Source of the DNA: Candidatus Latescibacterota bacterium
Lineage (GTDB): Bacteria; Latescibacterota; Latescibacteria; Latescibacterales; Latescibacteraceae
DNA length: 6,588 nucleotides
Direction of reading: 5' to 3'
Assembly (NCBI GenBank): GCA_018656855.1
Contig: JABHYP010000405.1
Coordinates: 1 to 6,588 of the forward strand
Below the pieces are notes generated by a model, which was not told where the DNA came from, made no database searches, and saw nothing but the letters and a program-made list of their open reading frames with translations. Position 1 is the first letter of the stretch. Every line of letters begins with the position of its first letter. Of this stretch, positions 1 to 5,735 are shown piece after piece. A program made the position numbers and the translations under genes.

Positions 1-255
1 ATATTCGTTGCATTGAAATTTGTCATCATTTATGTCGGTCAGGTCAATATTAAAGAAGTTGTACGATCTGAATCCTTTGTAACGAAATATTGCGGTATGC
101 CAGAATACCGGGTCATCAGTCCACATATCGCCGCGCCATACGAAACGGCTCAGACAGCTTCCATTAAGATCTACTTTTATACTGTCAAGAGCATGAGCAT
201 GTATCTGGCAAGTTAGCAGCAAAAGCACCGTGAATAATAAGATATTCTTTTGAAT
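1..255 (-). CDS. Porin-like secreted protein, N-terminal part, start codon unclear
   Basis: Reading leftwards from 255, 85 codons stay open to the window edge, so the C-terminus is missing. Residues 3-22 look like a signal peptide: Lys3, a hydrophobic core (ILLFTVLLLLT) and an AHA signal-peptidase-I-like site near residue 22. The mature part starts LDSIKVDLNG and continues with SRFVWRGDMWTDDPVF, then YKGF and NIDLTDIND. From memory this resembles outer-membrane beta-barrel/porin-like proteins, where a 'K/RYVWRG...TDDPV' strand is followed by a 'DLTD.ND' turn. The inferred location is therefore the outer membrane. No ATG lies in frame; the codon placed where a start should be is ATT (253-255). 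An ATG at 264-266 is out of frame and meets a stop after four codons, so a lost start or a one-base shift is possible. The isomerase gene lies 105 bases upstream on the same strand. The family call is tentative; that the frame is coding is more certain. Confidence 0.55.
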   Translation of the reverse strand, partial: MQKNILLFTVLLLLTCQIHAHALDSIKVDLNGSCLSRFVWRGDMWTDDPVFWHTAIFRYKGFRSYNFFNIDLTDINDDKFQCNEY

Positions 256-360
256 TAGAATTCCCGCATTTCCAATTGCAGGGGGAACCTGTCCCTGGCT
301 ATTAACATAAGCTTTGCCTATTAAAGTTAAAATACTGTTCCTTCCCCAAAATTCTTTTAA

Positions 361-1254
361 TTATTTACACTGTCCCTTTAGCCATCGCTCACGTGTACAG
401 TTCGGATCAGACCACTCATGACCTATTCCTTCGGCTATTTTCTGGATATGATCATATGCTGGTTTCCAGAGATTTTTGTCACTGATATGTTCCAGAGAGA
501 AAGTTTTCCATGGTTCAAGCTGCACAGAGGCCTTGATAAGTGATTCGTGATCGAGGAGTCCGGTACCCATAGGGATTTCATCGATGTGTGAAACGAGCAC
601 ATTATTCTGAACTTTTACATCTTTGACATGAATAGAACCGATGCAGTCACCGAGATATCCGATTGCCTTTTTTATAAAAATCCCGGACTCATACACTCTT
701 TGCGATGTCATGTGGTTAACCGGATCAAAGCAAATCCTTAAAAACTGTGAGTCAACACGCTCAACAAACTCTTTCATTCGCTCAATATTATTGACAATAG
801 TCCATTGAGTTGTTTCGGGACAGAGTAAACAACCGGCATCCTCGGCATAAGGGGCAAGTTCGCGTGTGTACTTTATCAGAATATCGAGCGCCTTTTGAGT
901 GTGATTATCGGGATGATGCATGTAGGTGCTTTCCGTATGCATGCTCCCGACAGAATAACCGAGGTGTGGGCATCCGAGCTTTCCCGCTATCCTGAGCGCT
1001 GTAATCATTGCTTTTCGGTGCTCTCTATGCTGTTCCGGGTCAGGGCGGAAAGCGGCATGGCCGAGCCAGAAAGGGCCCATCACGAGCCCGGCTTCAGCAA
1101 CAATATCCTTCGCGTAATTTATGTCATCTTCTGTGGCATCCAGGGGCCCGGCTATACCGGCTACACGATATCCGATATCATAAATGAACTTTGCTTCTTC
1201 CTTATTTATTTTCCCCAGAGGATACCTGAGTCCGTCATCCCAGCTAAGTCTCAT
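361..1254 (-). CDS. Sugar phosphate isomerase/epimerase-like TIM-barrel protein
   Basis: A 297-residue protein of the xylose-isomerase-like TIM-barrel superfamily (AP endonuclease 2 fold). These cytoplasmic enzymes isomerise or epimerise sugars, inositols or related polyols at a divalent metal. The expected metal-ligand motifs appear in order: Glu147 in CPET, Asp177 in FDPVNH, His209 in HVKD, and Glu255 in SLEH. The segment GPFWLGHAAFRPD (60-72) lies where strand 3 would be. The length is normal for the family and no signal peptide is seen. The ATG start is supported by GGAGA (1261-1265), six bases upstream. A near-consensus promoter lies about 100 bases further up, so the gene is probably transcribed on its own or with the porin-like gene below it. 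The substrate cannot be inferred: members range from tagatose, hexulose and inosose enzymes to unrelated activities, and there is no sugar operon here. The fold assignment is firm and the reaction is open. Confidence 0.88.
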   Translation of the reverse strand: MRLSWDDGLRYPLGKINKEEAKFIYDIGYRVAGIAGPLDATEDDINYAKDIVAEAGLVMGPFWLGHAAFRPDPEQHREHRKAMITALRIAGKLGCPHLGYSVGSMHTESTYMHHPDNHTQKALDILIKYTRELAPYAEDAGCLLCPETTQWTIVNNIERMKEFVERVDSQFLRICFDPVNHMTSQRVYESGIFIKKAIGYLGDCIGSIHVKDVKVQNNVLVSHIDEIPMGTGLLDHESLIKASVQLEPWKTFSLEHISDKNLWKPAYDHIQKIAEGIGHEWSDPNCTRERWLKGQCK

Positions 1255-1322
1255 AGAACATCTCCATGAAATTAATATTGTTTGTCTGGTTTCCGTATAA
1301 CGCTCTTACTCTTTCCCGGATC

Positions 1323-1353
1323 ACAGTTAGTAATCTAGACAGCTTATAACTGT
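1323..1353. promoter_or_regulatory. Inverted repeat, possible operator of the isomerase gene
   Basis: ACAGTTA (1323-1329) and TAACTGT (1347-1353) are perfect 7-base inverted repeats. The match extends to ACAGTTAGTAA / TTATAACTGT if one base is bulged. The right arm covers the transcription start predicted from the promoter at 1358-1386, a classic operator position for a repressor dimer. The sequence shows the symmetry; the regulatory role is inferred, and no regulator gene lies in the window. Confidence 0.3.
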
Positions 1354-1357
1354 ATGC

Positions 1358-1386
1358 AAAATATAATCATAAATAATACATGTCAA
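1358..1386 (-). promoter_or_regulatory. Sigma-70 type promoter of the isomerase gene
   Basis: On the minus strand a perfect -35 box TTGACA (1381-1386) is followed after exactly 17 bases by TATTTT (1358-1363), which matches four of six -10 positions. Transcription would start near 1351 and leave an untranslated leader of about 97 bases before the isomerase ATG. The spacing and the exact -35 box make it credible; it is untested. Confidence 0.5.
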
Positions 1387-1424
1387 GAGAATAGCAGATT
1401 AGATCAATGCTGAAAAATTAGAAG

Positions 1425-1547
1425 AATAAATCTTGTCTGAACTGCTGATACCTGTGATTAAATGATTGCCATGATGCTGTACTTCATGGTCGATTTCTCT
1501 TATCAGGGTTATCATTATATCATACCCATCAGCGGTTCAGATTTATT
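1425..1547. repeat. Long imperfect inverted repeat in the intergenic region
   Basis: TCTGAACTGCTGAT (1436-1449) and ATCAGCGGTTCAGA (1528-1541) are 14-base inverted repeats with one mismatch, which becomes a G-U pair in RNA. Outside them, AATAAA (1425-1430) mirrors TTTATT (1542-1547), with five unpaired bases on the left. Inside, AATGATTGCC (1461-1470) mirrors GGTTATCATT (1507-1516) at eight of ten positions. The nested symmetry suggests a MITE-like element or a structured transcript rather than chance. No coding content is convincing here. Confidence 0.45.
1514..1522 (-). promoter_or_regulatory. Extended -10 promoter candidate inside the inverted repeat
   Basis: On the minus strand TGATATAAT is a perfect TGnTATAAT extended -10 element (TATAAT at 1514-1519). 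The hexamer 17 bases upstream of TATAAT (TCTGAA) is a poor -35, which extended -10 promoters tolerate. A transcript would start near 1507 and run towards the isomerase gene. It would pass a nine-codon reading frame, MKYSIMAII (1458-1487), which has no clear ribosome site. AT-rich DNA yields such boxes by chance, so confidence is low. Confidence 0.3.
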
Positions 1548-1581
1548 AAAAAAGATGTTCAAAATCCGTAACCCGCTCCCT

Positions 1582-1664
1582 GTCATTGCGAGTGAACGGA
1601 GTGAGCAAAGCAATCTCAGGATTATATAAGATATGATATTGCTTCGGTAATACCTCGCAATGAC
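1582..1664. repeat. REP/MITE-like palindromic element
   Basis: The 83-base element begins with GTCATTGCGAG (1582-1592) and ends with its exact reverse complement CTCGCAATGAC (1654-1664). Inside, AAGCAAT (1608-1614) mirrors ATTGCTT (1638-1644), so a transcript could fold into a long interrupted hairpin. From memory, 'GTCATTGCGAG...GCGAAGCAATCTC' is a dispersed intergenic repeat found in many bacterial genomes, often mistranslated as 'RSLAMT'-type peptides; that was not checked here. It is non-autonomous, with no transposase nearby, and it lies between the isomerase promoter region and the tRNA-Cys terminator. Confidence 0.7.
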
Positions 1665-1725
1665 TGTGCCTGATTTGAGCTGAATACGTAACGTATTTAT
1701 GAAGATAACCACGAAGCTATAACAA

Positions 1726-1757
1726 AAGGCACTTACATAAATTCTCATAAGTGCCTT
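1726..1757 (-). terminator. Rho-independent-like terminator after tRNA-Cys
   Basis: On the minus strand AAGGCACTTA and TAAGTGCCTT form a perfect 10-base-pair stem (1748-1757 with 1726-1735) around a 12-base loop, followed by two more T residues. It begins 18 bases beyond the CCA end of the tRNA, where a terminator is expected. The T run is short (CCTTTTG), so termination may be partial. Confidence 0.6.
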
Positions 1758-1775
1758 AATATATGGAAGATAACT

Positions 1776-1850
<75 letters not shown>

Positions 1851-1873
1851 TGAATGCTCGCCTGTTGAAAATA

Positions 1874-1902
1874 AATCTAACGAATTATTGCTTTTAAGTC
1901 AA
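1874..1902 (-). promoter_or_regulatory. Promoter of tRNA-Cys
   Basis: On the minus strand TTGACT (1897-1902, five of six consensus bases) is followed after exactly 17 bases by TAGATT (1874-1879, four of six). Transcription would start near 1867, about 17 bases before the mature tRNA 5' end, which is a usual leader length for RNase P processing. No GC-rich stringent-control discriminator is evident between the -10 box and the predicted start. Confidence 0.6.
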
Positions 1903-1922
1903 TAAGTATTTCCTTACAAAGT

Positions 1923-1949
1923 CCCCCTCTATTTATTAAAGAGAAGGGG
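1923..1949. repeat. Hairpin between uvrC and tRNA-Cys
   Basis: CCCC+CTCT (1923-1930) pairs with AGAG+GGGG (1940-1949), with an AA bulge at 1944-1945 and a 9-base AT-only loop. It lies 80 to 107 bases downstream of the uvrC stop. Read from uvrC, the stem is followed by ACTTTG, a poor T run, so it is a weak terminator at best. The wording 'AAAGTCCCCCT...AAGGGG' resembles dispersed intergenic repeats known from several phyla. That comparison is from memory. Confidence 0.35.
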
Positions 1950-2029
1950 CTTCAGTGGGTGAGTTTATAAGCTAATTACTAGGTGTTAACGTTCTGTTAA
2001 CTTTAAACCTGAAACTACAAACTATAATC

Positions 2030-3859
2030 CTATTTATTAAGTAATTCATCATAAATTATTTGTGCCCGTTTCATGCCGATACCCGGAGTTTCGGCAATCT
2101 CCTGAACCGAAGCTTTTTTTACGGCGGTGACCGAACCGAAATATTTGATAAGCGCCTGTGTCATAACTGTGCCAACTCCGCTGATTCTGGTAAGCGAGGA
2201 CGAGATAGTCCGTTTCTGTCTGAGCTTCTGTTGGTAGGTAATTGCAAATCGGTGGGCTTCGTCACGGATACGCTGAAGGAGATGGAGTGACGAGGATGTT
2301 TTTGGAATATTCTGGGCGTCAGGCGCTCCCGGCAGAAAAACCTCTTCGAGCCTTTTTGCCAGCGCGGCGACCGGTTGTTTTTGAAGGCCGAGTCTGTTCA
2401 AAACCTTGAGAGCGCTTGAAAGCTGTCCTTTGCCGCCGTCAACGAGCAAAAGATCGGGGAGTTCCTTTTTTTCCTCTATACGCCGGGCGAAATAGCGTTC
2501 AACAACCTCCCGCATGCTCATGAAATCGTCGATGTAATCAACAGTTTTAATTTTGAAATGGCGGTACTCTCTTTTTTCGGGTTTGCCATTATTGAAAAAG
2601 ACGAGGGATGCGACTGTGTCTGTGCCCATGAGGTGTGAGATATCGATACAGGCGATTGTCCGCGGCGGTTTTTTCAGCTTCAGGTCGCGCTTGAGAGCCA
2701 GGATGACACCGGCGACAGCGTCCCTTGCGCGGTCACGTTTCTCTATCGTTTCCCTGAGTATCAATTCGGCGTTCATGGCGGTCATTCTAAGAAGCCTTGC
2801 TTTTTCTCCGCGTTTCGGATATACGAATTCGACCCCGCCATTACGGTGTTCGGAAAGCAGTGTCCGGATATTTTCAGTGTCTTCCGGCGCTGTGGTAAGA
2901 TGAATCTCGGGCGGGATCCACGATGCCCTAAGATAGTATTGTGTTAGAAAAGCGGCTGACATTTCCGGCGTCGATGTGTACTGTACGCCGCTCATCATGT
3001 AATCTTTTTTCCCGAGGATATTGCCTTCACGTATTTCCATGATGACCACACAGGCTTCTTTGTCTATGACATAGTAGTTCACTACATCCCATTCGCCGGT
3101 GAGGCGTGCAGTTGAAAAGGCTTTGCTGCGTTCGCTTATCTTCCTAATAGCTTCGATGCGGTCTCGAAGCTCAGCGGCACGTTCAAATTCGAGAGCGTGG
3201 GAAGCTGTTTTCATCCTCACTTTAAGATTTCGGATAACCTCGTTATTATGGCCCTGAATGAAATGGTAGGCATCCTCGATATACCGCCTGTAATCATCGA
3301 GGCTTATATACCCCATACAGGGGCCACTGCAACGTTTTATCTGATAGTTCAGACAGGCTCTTTCAATCTTTTTCGATGGGAGTTTCTGTCTGCATAAACG
3401 GATTGGAAAAATAGTATGAACGATTTTAAGCGTTCTCCGGACAGCTTTCACATCTGTATAGGGTCCGAGATAACGTGCCCCGTCATCCCTGATTGTTCTC
3501 GTTAAAAAAATACGGGGAACAGCTTCTCTGGTAATTTTAATATATGGGTATCGCTTATCGTCTTTCAGGCGGACATTGTACTTCGGCTGTTTCGCCCGCG
3601 CGAGGTTCGCTTCGGTGACAAGAGCCTCGATCTCCGAACCGGTTACTATAAAGTCAAGGTCTGCGGCCTGTGACATCAGCCAGGGCACCTGAGGCCTTCC
3701 GTCGCCATCCTCCCGAAAATAGGAAAGAACACGGCTGCGAAGGTTTTTCGCTTTCCCGACATAAATAATTTCCCCGTCAGAATTCAGCCACATATACACA
3801 CCGGGATTGTCCGGGAGGATTTCAGCTTTTTCTCTGAGTAATTTATGAAAGGTTGTCAT
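2030..3859 (-). CDS. uvrC: UvrABC excinuclease subunit C
   Basis: A 609-residue UvrC, full length compared with about 610 in E. coli. It is the nuclease of bacterial nucleotide excision repair: it binds the UvrB-DNA complex and cuts 3' and then 5' of the lesion. The GIY-YIG domain comes first, with GVY at 20-22, YVGKAKNLRSR at 33-43 and probable catalytic Glu83. Four cysteines follow (156, 169, 177, 181) with the spacing of the UvrC iron-sulfur site. The UVR motif that contacts UvrB lies near 207-240. The RNase-H-like 5' nuclease shows CIDISH (Asp406), DD at 444-445, LLLVDGGKGQ (Asp474) and His536. Tandem helix-hairpin-helix motifs (GVG 561-563, GIG 593-595) end the protein. No catalytic residue appears lost. 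The ATG lies 2 bases after the stop of the phosphoesterase gene, and only a weak GGA site precedes it, which suggests translational coupling. Confidence 0.98.
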   Translation of the reverse strand: MTTFHKLLREKAEILPDNPGVYMWLNSDGEIIYVGKAKNLRSRVLSYFREDGDGRPQVPWLMSQAADLDFIVTGSEIEALVTEANLARAKQPKYNVRLKDDKRYPYIKITREAVPRIFLTRTIRDDGARYLGPYTDVKAVRRTLKIVHTIFPIRLCRQKLPSKKIERACLNYQIKRCSGPCMGYISLDDYRRYIEDAYHFIQGHNNEVIRNLKVRMKTASHALEFERAAELRDRIEAIRKISERSKAFSTARLTGEWDVVNYYVIDKEACVVIMEIREGNILGKKDYMMSGVQYTSTPEMSAAFLTQYYLRASWIPPEIHLTTAPEDTENIRTLLSEHRNGGVEFVYPKRGEKARLLRMTAMNAELILRETIEKRDRARDAVAGVILALKRDLKLKKPPRTIACIDISHLMGTDTVASLVFFNNGKPEKREYRHFKIKTVDYIDDFMSMREVVERYFARRIEEKKELPDLLLVDGGKGQLSSALKVLNRLGLQKQPVAALAKRLEEVFLPGAPDAQNIPKTSSSLHLLQRIRDEAHRFAITYQQKLRQKRTISSSLTRISGVGTVMTQALIKYFGSVTAVKKASVQEIAETPGIGMKRAQIIYDELLNK

Positions 3860-3861
3860 AA

Positions 3862-4356
3862 TTACAGGTCCAACAGCTCAGTATTCATCGTTAAAAGATC
3901 AAGAAGGACGATAGTGGAACGTTCAGTTAGCCATGAACAGCTCTCGCCGGGATTAACCACGAGCGGCTTTCCCGGGCGGATATCAATTTCATGCAGATGG
4001 CCGTAAACAACAACATCCATATCTTTCCGCTCAAGGTACTTGTCAAGATAATCAGGCTCATGCATTACAGCAAACCGCTTGCCGGAATGGACAAATTCAT
4101 ACGGTGGTTCGTGCAGGTTCCCGATGGAGGAGTAAAGTTTCGTAAGTCCATTCTTTTCGCCGTCGTTATTTCCAAATACACCGATTAGCGGACAGGCGAG
4201 TTTTCCGAATTCGCGGGCGGTAAAAGGAGCGATAAAATCACCCCCATGAACCACAAGTGAACATCCGGCTTTATTGAACTCCGAGACAGCTTTTCGAATA
4301 TTGGTTCGGTGGTCATGAGAATCGCTGATTATACCTACAATATTTTCTTTCAGCAC
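3862..4356 (-). CDS. Metallophosphoesterase, MJ0936/YfcE family
   Basis: A 164-residue calcineurin-like phosphoesterase, the usual size for the MJ0936/YfcE family of cytoplasmic two-metal phosphodiesterases. All metal-site motifs are visible: SDSHD (Asp12, His14), HGGD (Asp40), GNND (Asn63, where many relatives have GNCD), MHE (His99), and YGHLH (His120, His122). A conserved VNPGE-like turn (134-138) follows. The start is GTG at 4354-4356, supported by AGAGGA (4363-4368) six bases upstream; no ATG fits. It is the first gene of a two-gene operon with uvrC, which starts 2 bases after its stop. The operon could link it to nucleotide or DNA-fragment turnover, but that is inference: YfcE-type enzymes are known mainly by activity on artificial phosphodiesters. 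Confidence 0.93.
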   Translation of the reverse strand: MLKENIVGIISDSHDHRTNIRKAVSEFNKAGCSLVVHGGDFIAPFTAREFGKLACPLIGVFGNNDGEKNGLTKLYSSIGNLHEPPYEFVHSGKRFAVMHEPDYLDKYLERKDMDVVVYGHLHEIDIRPGKPLVVNPGESCSWLTERSTIVLLDLLTMNTELLDL

Positions 4357-4408
4357 GGTTTTTCCTCTTGTATTATTTTTTATATTTTACAACATTCTTT
4401 TTTTTTGC

Positions 4409-4437
4409 TTGACAATGTAACAAAAATATAACAGAAT
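4409..4437 (+). promoter_or_regulatory. Promoter candidate of the TPR gene
   Basis: A perfect TTGACA (4409-4414) is followed after 17 bases by CAGAAT (4432-4437), a mediocre -10 with four of six matches. A run of nine T (4398-4406) in a very AT-rich stretch lies directly upstream of the -35 box, as an UP element would. The same stretch must also carry the divergent promoter of the phosphoesterase-uvrC operon; for that direction I see only a poor TTGTCA-type box. Confidence 0.4.
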
Positions 4438-4499
4438 TGCAGAAGAAGCGACAGGATTTATCCATTTTTTGTATTAATCTTTTAATGTGAAAATTGCTG

Positions 4500-5507
4500 A
4501 TGATTGACAGAGACAAACACAGTGAAAACCCTGAAGGTTATTATGAGTGCGGCATTCGTGAACTCGATTCAGGAAATATTAAAAAGGCGATACAGGCTTT
4601 TGAAAAAGCCATTAAAGTCAACCCCGGCGATCCAAGGCCTTACAGCAACCTCGGTATAGCGTACGAACTTGACAAGGATTATAAAAAAGCTCGTGCAGCG
4701 TACGAAAAGGCCATTGAAATCAATCCGGCAAATCCATCAACATTAAACAATCTTGCCGGCCTTTCGCTTCTTGAGGGGCATCCTTATGAAGCATTTTCTC
4801 TCTATGGTTCGGCAATAGCTTCTGATCCTTTTTATGTGGAACCGTACCTGGAGATTGCAAGGTTCTATATTGAAGAGCGAGAGTTGTCCAGGGCGGAACA
4901 GTTTGTCCGACAGGTACTGAATATTGAACCGGAAAATGCAGAAGCCTTGAATTTTCTGGGCGTTATCACAAATTTAACCGACCGTTCGAAAGAAGCGGTG
5001 GAGCACTTTCAGGGTGTGTTGAAAAAAAATGCCAACCAGCCATCAGTTTTATCCAATCTCGGAACGGCGCTCAGGAGTATAGGAGATATGAGGCGTGCTA
5101 TCATCGCCTTTGAAAAAGCAGGAGAACTCAATCCTGATAATATCACGATTATGAACAATCTCGGTGTACTGTATCGTGAAACGGGGCAACTCGACAAGGC
5201 GGAAGGCCTTTTTAAACTGGCTATTGAATTATACCCCGAAAATCCTTTTCCGTACTATAATATTTCCGAGCACTACATCGCAAAGGATGAGTATGCCCGG
5301 GCGCTTGAAAACCTCAAGCTTTATATTTCGCTTGTTCCACTTGATATGGATAACCTTTTCAAAACATGCGGTATTGCGCGTATGGCCAACAGGCTTGATG
5401 ATGTTATAGGGGAAATGCAAAGCTTTATCGATGAAGCTGAGCCTTCCGATCCGCGTGTGGTTGAAGTGAAAAAATGGATGGACATGACTGGAAAAAGCAG
5501 AATATAA
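4500..5507 (+). CDS. Tetratricopeptide repeat (TPR) protein
   Basis: A 335-residue protein made almost entirely of about nine TPR units of 34 residues, from roughly residue 12 to 315. Clear units include the helix pairs ending in AFEKAIKVNPGD, AYEKAIEINPAN, VLNIEPENA, AFEKAGELNPDN and LFKLAIELYPENP; the third, fifth and last two are more diverged. The canonical Asn-Pro between units recurs. There is no signal peptide, membrane segment or catalytic domain, so it is probably a cytoplasmic scaffold or adaptor for protein partners that cannot be named. The start is uncertain. A stop lies in frame at 4488-4490, leaving TTG 4494 or ATG 4500, and neither has a Shine-Dalgarno site. ATG is preferred. 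The gene is divergent from the phosphoesterase-uvrC operon and no strong terminator follows it. Confidence 0.88.
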   Translation: MIDRDKHSENPEGYYECGIRELDSGNIKKAIQAFEKAIKVNPGDPRPYSNLGIAYELDKDYKKARAAYEKAIEINPANPSTLNNLAGLSLLEGHPYEAFSLYGSAIASDPFYVEPYLEIARFYIEERELSRAEQFVRQVLNIEPENAEALNFLGVITNLTDRSKEAVEHFQGVLKKNANQPSVLSNLGTALRSIGDMRRAIIAFEKAGELNPDNITIMNNLGVLYRETGQLDKAEGLFKLAIELYPENPFPYYNISEHYIAKDEYARALENLKLYISLVPLDMDNLFKTCGIARMANRLDDVIGEMQSFIDEAEPSDPRVVEVKKWMDMTGKSRI

Positions 5508-5688
5508 GCCAAGATTCAAGACTCCGGATTTTGATTGATTTGTGGCCTATGGCCCTTTGTAAAATTTCATAATTGAGCACTCATTATTTTTTCTTTACCC
5601 TTTTACCTTACCCCCTTCGCCACTTTTGCCTATGTGCCTTGAAAATTATGTTTTCATACTTCTTTGTTCCTAAAGTGTTTAATCAAAA
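5508..5688. other. Gene-free stretch with a pyrimidine-rich tract
   Basis: No credible coding frame is seen on either strand. Bases 5581-5618 contain no G, and the T/C-rich character continues to about 5640. On the minus strand this reads as loose repeats of AAGG, AAAAGG and GGCA type. The GGCC-TAT-GGCC hairpin (5544-5554) and the TGAG/CTCA hairpin before six T (5574-5592) are too short to call terminators of the TPR gene. Confidence 0.4.
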
Positions 5689-5719
5689 GAATACCTCGAT
5701 GCTTGCATCGGGGTAATTC
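5689..5719. repeat. Intergenic palindrome with GCTTGC centre, possible terminator
   Basis: GAAT+ACCTCGATG (5689-5701) pairs with CATCGGGGT+ATTC (5706-5719) around a CTTG loop. This gives 13 pairs including one G-U, with a single bulged A at 5715. On the minus strand the stem is followed by TTTTG, so it could end a transcript coming from the possible eroded gene at 5736-5895. From memory, CCCCG...GCTTGC...CGGGGTA-TTCATT palindromes are a dispersed repeat in several bacterial groups; copy number in this genome would decide. Confidence 0.5.
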
Positions 5720-5735
5720 ATTCTTAACATTTTTA

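Noticed and set aside
13..216. Plus-strand open frame of 67 codons at the left edge
   Set aside because: It lies opposite the minus-strand porin-like gene, whose translation shows a signal peptide and a family-like motif; the plus-strand product has no recognisable features and no ribosome site.
361..1254. Isomerase as an AP endonuclease IV (DNA repair) linked to uvrC
   Set aside because: The fold is shared, but the motifs (CPET, FDPVNH, HVKD, SLEH) give only the four ligands of the sugar-isomerase pattern rather than the larger set of zinc ligands of endonuclease IV, and the gene is not in the uvrC operon.
810..1269. Two plus-strand open frames opposite the isomerase gene
   Set aside because: They are antisense shadows: the minus strand encodes a complete, motif-rich TIM-barrel protein across the same bases.
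1515..1748. Minus-strand open frame of 77 codons
   Set aside because: It runs through the palindromic GTCATTGCGAG element and ends in the tRNA terminator hairpin; the 'LRSLAMTG' in its product is the usual false translation of that repeat.
5009..5519. Several minus-strand and alternative-frame open frames within the TPR gene
   Set aside because: All overlap the TPR repeats, whose periodic pattern in the main plus frame is unmistakable.
5574..5592. TGAG/CTCA hairpin followed by six T, as a terminator of the TPR gene
   Set aside because: The stem is four pairs at most with a two-base loop, which is too tight and weak to call.
5581..5640. Pyrimidine-rich tract as a possible triplex or regulatory element
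   Set aside because: It is not a clean mirror repeat and contains frequent A; it looks like low-complexity drift.
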